Shown here piece after piece: positions 1-11,814 of a DNA stretch of 64,000 bases. The notes below the pieces were generated by a model. It was not told where the DNA came from. It worked only from the letters and a program-made list of their open reading frames with translations, and made no database searches. How positions within the stretch are numbered: position 1 is the stretch's first letter; every line of letters begins with the position of its first letter. This DNA is from Caenorhabditis remanei. Taxonomy: Eukaryota; Nematoda; Chromadorea; Rhabditida; Rhabditidae. The position numbers were made by a program, and so were the translations under genes. The DNA is taken from assembly GCF_010183535.1 (NCBI RefSeq), contig NC_071330.1:4259717-4323716 (forward strand). The letters are read 5' to 3'.

Positions 1-625
1 GCGCTCGTGGCACAAAAAGTAGGCAGACAGACATGCATTAGCGCTCACAAAATTTTGAAGCACGTATACCAAAACCTTAGGGAAAACAACAACGGTCAAA
101 TTCCTAAATATTATCATTAGAGCGCACCTGCCTAAGCTTTTGACTATTGTTAGGTAGAAAAAACTCAATCATGACCTACCATGCGCCTTTAAACTTGCGA
201 GGTCGCGGCGAGACCCAAATTACGTCAAACAAACTCATTTTATACTTTTCTGAAAGCCCTTGATGTGATAAACTTGGAAATGCAACTTTTGGTCCAAGAT
301 AAACAATTTACACAGGTTTTAAGATACTGTAAAACCTGTAATAGAGGCGTACCCGCTAGCAAGAGTTTGGAGCATCCTATCTCGGCTGTCTTTAAAATTT
401 TTTAAATTGTTTTAACTGAAGAAATATTAAGCTATTTTTTGTCAGTTAGCATCTTTCTGATATTTCCTTTTTGAACCGAGATATACCGCTGCGAACAGGA
501 ACCGCAGGTGCTCTTCTATTACAGGTTTTACGGTATGCTAAAAACTCACTACTTTTTCAAAATTTCGTGAAAAATGACTCACCAACGCTCCTATAACACT
601 TCACCTCTGATGTCCCATTTTCCAG
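1..625. other. Upstream noncoding stretch with a foldback element
   Basis: This is most likely an intron of the gene whose exon begins at 626, because that exon opens with a splice acceptor (CATTTTCCAG) in mid-codon. No other exon was recognised. About 327-536 forms an inverted repeat: a left end near ACTGTAAAACCTGTAATAGA pairs with a right end TCTATTACAGGTTTTACGGT. The same ends occur at about 15733-15955, so this is a dispersed MITE-like palindrome. Confidence 0.5.
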
Positions 626-2368
626 ATACGAAGACGGAAACCCATCCCTCCCCGGACGTATCTGCGCCGCCTCTCTCTGTGGTCTGTGCAACGGACATGG
701 AGACTGTATCCATGACGCACTATCCACCAACATCACCTGCGCGTGTCTCGATGGATACACCGGAGAATTCTGTGAAACTGCTCCATCCACTCTTCCACTC
801 CTTCTCATGCTTGCTTTGGCTCTTCTCTTCCTTCTTCTCACTCTTTGCTGCTGTCTCGTGTTTTGTTCCAAATGGAGATGCTTCGGTGCCCTTGGCAGAA
901 GTGAGGGATCGGCTAGTGGTCAGGAAATACTTGGATCCGATTATTACACGATACCACGTGCTAAACTAGCAAGACCACTTTACGGAGAGGATATGGGAGA
1001 TGATCATGCGGGAGCACTTGCCGCTTATTTGGATGATGGCGCTTCGATCTCATCGGATGGAAGTATTGAGGAGATTGAGAGAAGAGTCACGACTGATGTG
1101 ACGACAAGAGAAGTTAGAACGACGACAGTCAGGGATGAGAGTGGAAATGTTATTAGTCAGAGTCAGGTAGGTTCCACAGGCTTCATCCAAGGCACATGTC
1201 ATGGTTTCAAATCCTCATTTCCAGACGGTATCTCATGGCAACCCCCATGAAACAGACACGGAGCAATATGGAATGATCTCTTCCGATCATTACAAAACAT
1301 CAGCTTCCGAGGCAATGGATGCAGCGATGTCTGCATCTGCATCAGGGGGAGCTTATCATCATAGTTCCGGTGGAGCCGCTGCGATGAGCTCTGCCAGCAG
1401 ATCCGCCTACAATCAGGGATACGCCTCGGATTCCGAGGATTCAGATGCCGGACATGCAGTTTATGATAGGACAACGAGAACTAATCAGGTGAGTCATTGG
1501 GATCTGGATGGACAGAGGCTGGTTCGCTACAGTACCCTTGAATCGCAAACTACAATATCTTACATCCTTCCTTTACCCAGGTCTTACGGTAGCTGAAGAT
1601 ACACTTACAGTACTTACAGTACCCCATAACGATAATTTCTTAGTTTTCATCAAAAAGCTGCAATTTTTCAGTGAGAAATTTCAATTTTATGACATTTTTA
1701 GTTAATTTCGGTCGAAAATTTCAAATTTTAGAGCTATTGTCAGCCATTTTTCAGCTTAAATCAACGATTTTGAGTTAGTTTTCATTGCAAATCGAACTTT
1801 TTTCATTTTTAAGCGATTTTTCTCGAAAAATGACTTTTTTAGCTAAAATTATTGTACCGACAGTACCTCTAATCTACAGTAACCGGTTCCTGTTGAGCCT
1901 GGCAGCTGTTTTTTTTTCCGAAACCCGGTATCAGTTTTATCTGACAGTATCTCTAACATCCGACATCCGGTCCTTCGGGTATACGGTACCCCTGTACCTA
2001 CAGTACACCTGAACCGCAATCTACAGTATCTAATATCCTGGTCTTACGGTAGCTGGCGGTACACGCTACCTACAGTATCCAATATTTGGAGTACTGTCAG
2101 TTAACACATACACTACTCTAGTGAACACTTACAGTGCCTCAGTTGGCACCTACAGTACCCCGTATCTACAGTAACCAGTCTCTTTGGGTATACGGTACCT
2201 ACTGTATCCATACAGACATCCGGACAAACACATTGACCGCATCTTCCAACGTATTCCCATTTTCAGTCGCACGACTTCGAGCCAGGAGCCGATCCACGTA
2301 CCGGAACCGAGCGATCGAAACGGGAATTCGTAACGACCACCAAAGCCGAAGAAGTCAATTATTTCTAA
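626..2368 (+). CDS. C-terminal exons of an EGF-domain, single-pass membrane protein (MUP-4/MUA-3-like)
   Basis: These are three 3'-terminal exons: 626-1166, 1225-1488 and 2267-2368 (stop TAA 2366-2368). The phases fit (AGTCAG|GTAGG, TTTCCAG|ACGG, AATCAG|GTGAG, TTTTCAG|TCGC). The first exon encodes a six-cysteine EGF module (CGLCNGHGDC...CACLDGYTGEFCE). A hydrophobic segment (LPLLLMLALALLFLLLTL) followed by CCC gives one membrane span. A cytoplasmic tail rich in Ser, Thr, Gly and acid follows (RRVTTDVTTREVRTTTVRDE; a Ser/Ala/Gly stretch; final FVTTTKAEEVNYF). The layout matches the end of the nematode MUP-4/MUA-3 proteins, which anchor epidermal intermediate filaments at apical hemidesmosomes. 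The N-terminus lies outside the window. The MUP-4 versus MUA-3 assignment is from memory and not certain. Intron 1489-2266 is full of TACAGTA-type repeats. Confidence 0.75.
1489..2266. repeat. Intron filled with degenerate TACAGTACC-type short repeats
   Basis: From about 1590 the intron is a mosaic of TACAGTACC, TACGGTA and CTACAGTAACC units in both orientations (for example near 1605-1630, 1870-1885, 1995-2060 and 2130-2180). Short inverted units of this sort are common in Caenorhabditis introns. I see no coding potential. Confidence 0.6.
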
Positions 2369-2737
2369 TTCCCTCTCCTCTCTAATTATCACTTTTTGTC
2401 CTTAAAACCTAGTTTTTTCCTAATTGAAATAATTGCTCAACATTTCTCCCTGCTCCTTTTCTCACTATGTACATACCCATAGAACCCCCAACCCCCATTC
2501 TGAATACGAAGTATCATAAGAAGCCGCTAGCAACCCTTATAAGTTTCCTTTTTCTAAAAATTCAAATTTCCCGCCAATCCTCATCCTATCCAGATTTGCA
2601 ATCAATCCCCGTGCTCACCTTTTTTGTTTCACTTTCTTGCGTCAAGTTTTTCAGATTTTCAGACTCCCTGCCATTTTTTCTTCATAATTCTTTCTCTTGT
2701 TCTCCTTTTTTCACTTATATCAATATTTATCAATAAA
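2369..2737 (+). promoter_or_regulatory. 3' UTR with poly(A) signal
   Basis: The pyrimidine-rich, non-coding stretch after the stop codon ends in AATAAA at 2732-2737. That is a plausible cleavage signal for the MUP-4/MUA-3-like gene, giving a 3' UTR of about 370-390 nt. Confidence 0.5.
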
Positions 2738-5717
2738 TTGTTATTGAGTATTTTCGAGACATCTGGATAGACAGGGGGGACTTTGAGGTCATGTATCTCT
2801 AGAAATAGTGAAGCTATCAAAAAGTGGTCAAATACAAAAATGTTGGAAAAATTATGAACATTTTGGCACAGCTTTTACAACTGCGCTCCACCGATATGCC
2901 CTTGAAAACTGACTCTTTTTCTCTGAGTCTCTCAATTTCGCACACAATTTTCATCGGTTACGGTAGAGCGCGGGTGTAAGAAGCGTGCTAATGAGCACCT
3001 AAATTCTTAATCCTATTAAAAAATTTAAGCAAAAGAAGGAAGTACTTCAACTCTTTCTAGCCGTTCTCCAAAGAACAACAACGCCATAAATTTATCATTT
3101 TTAGTAGATAACATTGTTTAATGTCTCAACTATAACAATAAAAGAAAAATTATAGCATTTATCAATTAAATACATAATACAATGACGTTTTGACCTAAAA
3201 AAAAACCAAACGGAAGAGGGGAAAAGTTGAATTCATCATAATTGGGTTTATTGTGGAGTATCTCAAAAGCTATCTTTACTAATAATATTTGAAAATCGAA
3301 AATGACACAGGTGATTTTAATGAAATTTTTTTACATTTTTGTGGTTGGCAACTTTTCGATAACTCCCTTAGACTTCGAGATATATGTAAGAGCGTTGAGA
3401 AGTCAGACGCCCCAGCCGCACTGGATGTGCCCTTAGCTTGTTTTCAAAGAGACATATCTCGTTTTTTGTAGTTGACAACTTTTTCATACCTTTTGTTGTC
3501 TGCGATAGCACGTTCGTATATCAAGCTTTGGAATATGTATCTCAAACCCTAAAAGAGTTATGAAAAAGTGACAAACTACAAAAATAAATTAGAAAATATT
3601 CTTCACATTTTTTTAGTTGACAACTTTTTTGTACAAGCCCTCCCTAGCAAGTTACATATCGACAAAGTTGTTTTTTCGCTCAAATCGTCCCATTTCAGTG
3701 CAAAATAGAGTGATTTTGAGCTGTCCTCTTAAAATTACCATAACTCTCTAGGGAGTGTCCTTACTAAAAAGTTGTTAACTACAAAAATGGAGTTCTACTC
3801 TTGTTCTTTTCGATCCCGTAAAAAGTTATTTTGTGAGACAGTTAGTTTTACCGTAATACACTCTCAAAGTTGGGCATTTTTAACTGAAAAAGGCAAAATA
3901 TGATATATTTTTGGCCATTACTGTAACTTCTCTATCTCTTCCGTCCTTTAAAATGCTTAACTAACAACAATAGAAAATTGGAATATCCAGAAAATCGGAC
4001 TTTGTCAAATGTCACAGACATATGTCCTGCTTCTCCTCATCATTTCCTGGTACTCCTGTCCTCCCCTCTCAACTAATTCTTATCTATAATATAAATGTTT
4101 ATCGATTCAATTTTTTGATCCAATAAACTCAATCGTCTCGAGTTGTTCTCTTTTCTTCCCAGCCGCCATCTCCACCTGCCTCTCCTTCTTATCTCACTGG
4201 AAAACGAAACGATAAGAATGAGAAAAGTCACACCTTTGTCCGGGAGGAAACATGATGTACAAGAAAACGATGATAAAACGGAGAGGAGAGAAACGAAATT
4301 GTTTTTTGACTCATTCTTACATTTTCTCCTCTCTCTCTCTTCGATATGACCTATTCGTGCACGTTTCCAGATCATTTTAAGACGTCATTTAGTTAGAAAA
4401 GTAGTTGATTCATAATATTATCACTTTGTGTTTGAAGTGATTTTAAAGGTTTTTTACTACTTTATGTTATCTTTTTTTTAAAGGGGGAAAGTTTGAGGTA
4501 ATACAGAAGTATTTATTTTTAGCTTTTGGCTGCTGAAAACGTCTATTTCTGAAAGTTTTTACTGGAGTCTGTTTCTTTATCTTGTTGTATTTAGGAAATA
4601 ACTTGCCAATTACTTTTCTCGTTTCCGAGATTCGAGACCGACGAGTTTTTGTATTCTTCCAACGAAAGTAGATATCGAAATTGTGTTCACTACAAAAAAG
4701 TAGGAAATTTCATGTTGATTTATTTTGTAGTTGAATTTTTTTCTTTACATTTTGTTTTTCAGTTATTCTTCAAAACATGTGACTGAGCACTCGAAGAAAA
4801 GATAGAGTGTCTGACTTCTTTGCTCTCTTGTACATATATTTCCTGTTAGGAGAGATATTAAACAGTTGTCAACTACAAAGTTATAGGAAATTTTATGTAG
4901 ATTATTTTTGTAATTGACAACTTTTGGATTACTTGACTCGTTTTTGAGATATGCACAATACAATATTGCTAACCAAAAGAGAGGAGTGAAGACCGCTTTC
5001 AAGAGCCTTCACTATATAATTTTTAGCAACAATGCCTCTCTTCTAAACTATCAGAGCTATCAAAAAACCATGTTATGTAGATTATTTGCATAGCTAACTA
5101 CTTTTTTGTATCTGCCCTTCATAGCAAGTTAGAGCCTCTTGAAGCTGAGATTCTTGAATTTCTAGGTACAAATTTTCTTCGCGTTATAACAGACCAGAGA
5201 GTCATCTTACCAAAATCTTGTCAACAACGAAAATGAAGCTCTAGGTTTCAAAAATTTGAAAACTAAAAATTTTTAGCACTGAACTAGTTTTGATTCCGAT
5301 AGACCTGTTCAAATTCCATCAACTTCTCGTATTTCTCTTACTAACACTCTTATAAGTTAATTTTGTTCTGTATGTCTGTCTGTCTGTCCGAATGTCAAGA
5401 TTTCCGAATTTATTTTTGAAAATTCATTTTGAATCTTCATTGTTCGGAATCCAGAAACCTATCGAATTGTATTCGTCCTCTAGATCCTTTCAAATCTGTC
5501 TGTCTGTCATTCCGGATGTCCGCATCATTCACTATTCCATCAATCACGAGAGAATTTAGTAACTCAAAAATCACTGAAATTCACACGCCGATGTTTGTAG
5601 TTTTCTTGACACTAATCGTCTTTAAAAATTAACGAAATTTGCACGAATTTTTCGCCTTTTTTTCTCGATAAGAAACGCATTTTTCTTCCTTTTCTCCTTT
5701 CTCATAATTGAATTCCA
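2738..5717. repeat. Repeat-rich intergenic region
   Basis: No gene was recognised. One hairpin MITE lies at 2863-2992. Degenerate foldback repeats span about 3240-4010 and 4690-5250, marked by recurrent AGTTGTCAACTACAAAAATG and CTCTCAAAGTTGG words in both orientations. A TGTC tetranucleotide run lies near 5372-5390. The unique block at about 4080-4375 (Ser/Leu-rich pyrimidine tracts) could be regulatory, but nothing specific was seen. Confidence 0.55.
2863..2992. mobile_element. Hairpin MITE, family M1 (copy 1)
   Basis: The left end (GGCACAGCTTTTACAACTGC, then GCTCCACCGA) is complementary to the right end (GGTAGAGCGCGGGTGTAAGA, then AGCGTGCTAA). The internal CTCTTTTTCTCTGAGTCTCTCAATTTCGCAC is diagnostic of the family. 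Ten related copies occur in this window. Confidence 0.75.
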
Positions 5718-5737
5718 GATTTCTCGTCTGTACAAAA

Positions 5738-6615
5738 ATGCCTCTTGACTCAAGCCAACTCTTCTGCGCCTTGCTCATCTCTATCATGTTTTCACTTTTA
5801 ATCAAGTCTATTGTATTTCCGGAGAAACGAAAACGATTGGAAAAGACGGCGGCGGAGAGCCGAAAGAATGTGACAAATGTGCGGAGAGGTTCTGTGGTGA
5901 AACGGTATGTTTGGGAAAATAAGTAAAAAAAATAAAAATAGCTTTTGCCTTGGGGTGGGGTCGAACCCGGATCCGGTTCCACCAGGCTCTTGGCCAAAAA
6001 CGCAACCAGTTACGCCACGCGTGTCATTGTTACCTAGAAGCGCAAGACGTACATAAACCACGCCAAAATCCCGAAATTTCAGGAAATCCTCCGACACTTT
6101 GAAAACTCTGCTCGAATTGCATGATGTTATGGAGCTCCGCAATTTGTCGATAGTCGATTTACAAACGTTTAATGGTCAATTCTCAAAGTTAACCGATCGA
6201 TATTGGCGAGAGATTTTTAGAAGGCAGTGAGTCAACTTTTTAATAGTTTCACTCTATATAAAACTCTGATATTCCAGAAACGACGCCCATCATCCAGACC
6301 ATATCAATGTGTCGCGTCTTCATACTCCCAATATCATCACAGTTCTTGATGAGCACTTACCGCAGGGAGCAATCCAGGAGTTGACGATAACTGGTATGAA
6401 TTCAAAATTCTTTGATTCAAAAGATTCTGAAGCATCGAATTTCAGGTCTCGTCCCGAAACCGTTCTCCTCTCGTCGTTGCGAAGTGATGCGCTATTTGAG
6501 GGAGAGGCTGTCGAGTTCTCCGAATGTGGAGTTAACATTTCAAGGGGATCAATTAAGAATCACTAATCCGGCGTTAAATGGTGATGGTTATTCATCTAAA
6601 GAAACCAATGAATAA
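5738..6615 (+). CDS. Small membrane-anchored orphan protein, 198 aa, four exons
   Basis: Exons are 5738-5904, 6083-6226, 6278-6393 and 6446-6615 (stop TAA 6613-6615); all phases agree and the spliced length is 597 nt. The ATG lies 20 nt downstream of a TTCCAG that could be a trans-splice acceptor. Residues 8-27 (LFCALLISIMFSLLIKSIVF) form one N-terminal membrane anchor, followed by a strongly basic stretch (KRKRLEKTAAESRKNV, then RRGSVVKRK). The rest is a soluble domain containing TDRYWREIFRRQ and VMRYLRERLSSSPNVELTFQ. The protein is probably signal-anchored with the bulk in the cytosol. I do not recognise the family. Intron 1 carries a tRNA-like sequence. The stop is only 128 bp from the fum-1 stop on the other strand, so the two genes are convergent. 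Confidence 0.75.
5945..6032 (-). other. tRNA-derived sequence (probable pseudogene) in an intron
   Basis: On the minus strand there is an A-box-like GGCGTAACTGGTTGCG and a B-box-like GGGTTCGACCCC about 35 nt later, as in a tRNA or tRNA-derived SINE. The T stem has mismatches and no acceptor stem closes, so it is unlikely to be a functional tRNA. It lies in the first intron of the 198-aa orphan gene. Confidence 0.4.
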
Positions 6616-6743
6616 ACGAATAATTACAAAGAATTTCAATCGGGGTGGGAAAAGAGAGATACTGAACAATCGGGGAGAGGGAAAGAAACTAAACAATAGA
6701 CGTCTACTAAATTATAGAAAACCAAAGAATGAATGGAATTGAT

Positions 6744-8995
6744 TTACTTTGGTCCAAGCATGTTCTCTGGCTTAACCCATTGAGCGAATTGCTCCTCGGT
6801 CAGGATTCCGAGTTTGACGGCCTCCTGGACGAGAGTCGTGCCGTTCTTGTGGGCGGTCTTGGCGATCTTCGCGGCGTTGTCGTATCCGATGTGTGGGTTG
6901 AGAGCGGTGACGAGCATAAGGGATTCTCTCATGATCTGGAATAAGTTTGGGGTTTTCAAATAAAATTTCAGCGGAAACTGCATTAATTTTCATCGAATTC
7001 AAAATTGCAAAAAAATGGGTGGAGCTCCAACCTACCTTGGCAATATTATCCTTGTTGGCAACGATTCCATCAACACAATGATCGGTGAAGCTGACGGCGC
7101 TGTCAGCCAAAAGACGAGTGGATTGAAGGACGTTACGGACGATGAGTGGCTTGAAGACGTTGAGTTCAAAGTGTCCGTTCGATCCACCGACGCTCACAGC
7201 GACCTAGAACATAATTTAATTATAAAGGCAGAAAGAAGCTGAAAATGATTTACCTGATTACCCATAACCTGTGCGGCGACCATTGTGATGGCCTCACACT
7301 GAGTTGGATTCACTTTTCCTGGCATAATGGAGCTTCCTGGCTCGTTCTCTGGAAGTGAGAGCTCTCCGAGTCCACATCTTGGTCCGGATCCCAAGAATCT
7401 GATGTCGTTTCCGATCTTCATGAAGGAGACGGCAACGGTGTTGAGGGCTCCATGAACCTCGACAAGAGCATCGTGAGCAGCGAGAGCCTCGAACTTGTTT
7501 GGCGCGGTGACGAATGGAAGTCCGGTGAGATCGGAGACGGTGGCGGCGACCTTCTCGGCGAATCCCTTGCGAGTGTTGAGTCCGGTTCCGACGGCGGTTC
7601 CTCCGGCGGCGAGTTGGTAGAGACGTGGGAGAGTCGACTCGACACGGGCGATCGAATTGTCGAGTTGTTGAACGTAGGCAGAGAACTCTTGTCCGAGAGT
7701 CAATGGAACGGCGTCTTGAGTGTGGGTACGTCCGATCTTAATGATATCCTTGAACTCCTCAGCCTTGTTGTTGAGAGCAGCACGGAGTTTCTTGAGAGCC
7801 GGAAGGAGTCGAGAGTTGACTTCACGTCCGACAGCGATATGCATGGCAGTTGGGAATGTATCGTTGGAGGATTGAGACATGTTAACATGGTCATTTGGAT
7901 GAACTGGCTTCTTCGATCCGAGTTCTCCTCCCAAAATCTCGATGGCACGGTTGGAGATCACCTCGTTGACGTTCATGTTCGATTGAGTTCCTGATCCGGT
8001 TTGCCAGGTGACAAGTGGGAAGTGATCGTCGAGTTTTCCGTCGACAACCTCATCAGCAGCCTGAGCGATAGCGTCGGCGAGTTTCTTGTCGAGTCCGAAC
8101 TCGGTGTTGACGAGAGCGGCCGCCTTCTTGAGGATACCGAAAGCGTGAATCACTGGGATTGGCATACGCTCTTCGGGTCCTCCGATCTTAAAGTTCATTT
8201 GGGAACGGGCGGTTTGGGCTCCATAGTACTTGTCGGCGGGTACTTCGAGCTCTCCGAACGTGTCGCGTTCCTTGCGAATCTGGAATTAGAGTGATTTTGA
8301 TGGGAAATTGTTGTTTTTGTTTTTTTTTCACAGTTCTAGCTTGAGATTTGAACCATTTCCAGCTAAAAAAGCTCCAGAAAGCGCTAAATTCGAATTTCAA
8401 AAGAAAAATATATACTTTTACTGCGATTTCCGTAGTTTTTTGAGGGTTCTGAAAGGGTGTTCATCGAACTTTTAGTTATGTTTAGAGAAAAGTGTTTTTG
8501 AATGCAAAACTCCGAAAATCTTTGCTAGAAATTGAAATATTTCAATTGAAAATCGCATAAATATTTTCAAAAGATAAAACCTATTTTTTTATAATTTCGA
8601 AGAGAAATTTTTCAGTCTTTTTAAAAACTCGGAATCAGCTTGTTTGAAAGCGTAGAATTAGAAAGAAGGATTTCCAGAAATATTGAAAAAATTGCATCAC
8701 TTTATTTAAAAAAGCTGATTTTTAGACTGCAAATTTTAAAAAAAGTCTTATTTAACCAAGAAATGCTCATGAAACCGCGGAAAAACCACTTTTTCCAAAG
8801 CATTTTCCAAATTTTCAGCTTGAATTTCAGCTCTCCCACTCATTTTCAATAATTTCCACAATTCGAGTTCATCAAAACACCCGAAATCTTCATCAATTCT
8901 CTTACCTTAGCCATCGAAACAGTGGTGCGCGAGAAGTGACGGGCAGCGGCAACAGACGCTCCGCGGGCAATGACGGCGCCTCCACGAGCGAGCAT
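6744..8995 (-). CDS. fum-1: Fumarate hydratase (fumarase), mitochondrial
   Basis: Exons on the minus strand are 8906-8995, 7254-8279, 7036-7203 and 6744-6935 (491 aa, the normal length for class II fumarase). The enzyme interconverts fumarate and malate in the TCA cycle as a homotetramer. Residues 1-30 ([20 protein letters not shown]...) look like a mitochondrial targeting peptide. Family hallmarks visible are [10 protein letters not shown] near residue 48, the substrate region [24 protein letters not shown] with the conserved His near 216, and the signature [13 protein letters not shown] at about 345-357 with the mobile-loop Ser. The C-terminus [19 protein letters not shown] is typical. A downstream in-frame Met (MAK, residue 28) at the end of exon 1 could give a cytosolic form, as in other eukaryotes; that is inference. 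No damage was seen. Confidence 0.96.
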
Positions 8996-9554
8996 TCTCT
9001 CTGTAATGGTGGAGAGATGAGAGGGCGCAGAGAAATAGAGATTGGCGAGAGACTATGGGAAGTGGTGGAGGGTGACGAGAGACGGAGATTCTCACGTTTC
9101 CAACTTCAAGGTCAGGTCACCGCAGAAAATATCTGTTATTTATGATCTTTGATTGTTTACGAACGAAACAAACAAAAATTCAACGAATAAGTGGAAATCG
9201 GACAATTTTCCAGTTCAAAAACTTTAAAATTGCCACTAATTGGTCACAAGAAAATAGCTTTCAGGGCATAGAAACCAGATTAAAAAACTCAAAATTGGTA
9301 TTTAAATTGATTAAAATAAATACTGAAACTATTTCTTTTTCGAATAAAAAATTATGACATCTAGAGAATGCATGGGTGGAATGAAACAGGTGGAAAGTGA
9401 AAAATATGAGGAATTATTGCTGAAATTTAGTAGAAAGATTAGTAAATAAAAATATCAATTAATGTACATCTGAAAAAAGGGTGAATACATATCTAATCGG
9501 GGTAAAGAAACTAAAGAAAAAATACTGAAATTACAACTTTTAGGGGTTAGAACA
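8996..9554. other. Intergenic region between ROGDI homologue and fum-1
   Basis: Both flanking genes are on the minus strand, so this 559-bp stretch holds the ROGDI 3' UTR and the fum-1 promoter. It is mostly AT-rich unique sequence. Nothing else was recognised. Confidence 0.5.
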
Positions 9555-11814
9555 CTACATAGTAGCCGACATATAATTGATCAATTTCTGCAAAATACTC
9601 ATCACAACATTCAAATGTTTGATGACTTCGTCGAGATGAGGGAGCTGAGATTCAGCCATGAAGACGGAGAGACCTTGTGGGTGCACGGTTTTTGGGACCA
9701 TTTGGTACGAGGCGCAGACCTGGAAAACCCAACTTGAACTGATTTAGAGCAGAAAAATTATAATTTCAAAAATTGTCGCATTTTTTACCGAAAATTGCTG
9801 AAAATCTAGAAATTGCTCGGATATTTTAACTGTAAACAGACTCTTGATCAGAAATATGACTGAAAATTAGTGATTTTGTACGAAAAATCTCGAAGATCGA
9901 AGAAACTAGTTTTTCAGACAAATCCCATGAATTTTTGGCGAAAATAACTATGAAAATTGGTGAAAAATAACAAAAATAGAAGTTTTCAAGTCAGAATATG
10001 CGAAAACTGCAACTTTCAAATTTAAAACATCAATTTCGTAATCGATAACTGGAAATCCGTCCAGTTTTTCTTATTTTGTAGATCAAAACCGGCAAAAATC
10101 AGGCTAACTGGCGCACCTTTAACGCGTATCCAACATACTCAAGTCCTGAAAACTGACTATTACACCTACCAAACGACAACAAGAGATGTAGAAAGATATC
10201 AACTGATCCTGTGGGAGTGGCGGCACAAATTTCCGTGTCGGTGGGAAATAACATAACTCTAGGAGGCTTCTGAAATAAAATTTGATGTAAAACGATCAGA
10301 AAATCGATTTTTTTTGCATTTTCGAGAATTCTATTGCGTAAAAAGCCAAAAATCTTTCTTCTTGCGAATATTTGCCCGTTTCCCACACCTCTTTCTCGGC
10401 AACATAATGGTATTTCTGGCCGTCGCGATCTCGTTCATTGTCATCTTCAACTCTTCCAAAATACGTTTTCCAGTCGATAAACTGAACGAATCGCCGTGTT
10501 CGCCTCCTTTCAAATACTGTAATTCCTCTTGTAGATCACACAACATTATGGTAACACGAGATATATAATTTCCGAGATCTTGAAGCTGTTGTAGTTTCCA
10601 TTGAACATCCGGCTGAGCGACGGCACGATAGAAACCGCCGCCGGCTTTCGGGTATTTTACAGTCACTTCTGCTTGGATGACGTTGTCGTCGAGGAGAGTG
10701 ACGCATGCCTGAAAATTTGGAATTAGTAAGAGAAAATATTTTTTGAACTAATTTTAATAATTTCGCTGAAAAGTTTGCGGGAAATAGATGAATTTCGCTA
10801 TTTCACCAGTTTTCGACACATTTTTAAAAATAAATGTATCGAAAAATACGGTTTTCTAGGCAAAATATAGCGAAATTTAGGGTTTTTTGGAGAATTTCAG
10901 TAATTTTCAACTGATTTTGTGATTTTCTCTCTCAAAACTTGTTTTCTCTTGCTTTTTCTTTGCACCTTTTTAGTGAAACGTGGGGATTTCAACAACTTTT
11001 AGCAGATTTTTTGCGCTATTTACTGAAAAGTTTTTCCTTGCATTTTCAATGATTTCGCTGAAAATTTTGCCGGATTGATTGAAAAGAAGAATTCAAAAAG
11101 GAAGTGGTTCGTCTAGATGAATTTTGCTATTTTGCTATAATATTTGATTTCTGAAAAATACGGTTTTCTAGGCAAAATATTGCGAAATTTACGTTTTTTG
11201 GAGAATTTCAGCAATTTTCAACTGATTTTCTCTCTCACAACATGTATGTTTTTGCTACTTTGTCTCAAATTTGTTAAGAAAATCAGTTTTAGAGAAACGT
11301 GGAGATTTTAACAACTTTTAACAGATTTTTGTGCTTCTGAAACGAAAAAAATAATAATTTTTTACAATGTTTTAGGTTTTTTCTTTAAAAAATGTTTTTA
11401 AGATAATTTTTGGGTTGTTTTCTTTATAAACCCCAATTTATAATTTTATTACACATTTTCAACATTTTACAAACCTTCAAATTATCGGAACTACCCGTTC
11501 TCGACATCAACTGATACTTCTCCGTAGTTCCATGAGTCGGTTCAATTTTCAGCCGCTCATCGCTTTTCGCCGACAAATTCAGAATCGTGCAGCACGTTTT
11601 CAGATGATTCAACGCGCCGCGCAACGTCTTCTCAATCTCGTGTCGTTGAATCCACAAGTTTTCACTGGTTTTGTTGATTTTTGTCACTTCGCGAGCGTCT
11701 AGAAATTTTTATTCAACTTTTTGAAGGAAACATTCAAAAATTAATACCTAGCCGATTCGGCGACTGCGGTTTTTGTGGGTAGTTTGTTGTGATTGTTAGA
11801 CTGTGTCCCTCCAT
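9555..11814 (-). CDS. rogdi: ROGDI homologue (Rav2-like, V-ATPase-associated)
   Basis: Exons on the minus strand are 11748-11814, 11475-11698, 10389-10708, 10170-10269 and 9555-9719 (stop TAG at 9555-9557). The total is 291 aa against about 287 for the human protein. The best family match is in exon 3, QPDVQWKLQQLQD at about residues 129-141 (human QWKLQQIQD), preceded by an alternating beta-like stretch (VIQAEVTVKYP). Exons 4-5 follow with FVPPLPQD...FYIS, equivalent to the human FAPALPSDLLVNVYIN. The C-terminal helix is LDEVIKHLNVVMSILQKLIN. ROGDI proteins are homologues of yeast Rav2 and work with DMXL/Rabconnectin proteins in V-ATPase assembly; human loss causes Kohlschutter-Tonz syndrome. 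The exon 4 frame was chosen because it restores the ROGDI homology and avoids stops. Introns 2 and 3 are long and AT-rich. Confidence 0.88.

Noticed and set aside
7452..7994. 180-codon plus-strand ORF
   Set aside because: Antisense shadow of fum-1 exon 2; composition mirrors the enzyme's codon use.
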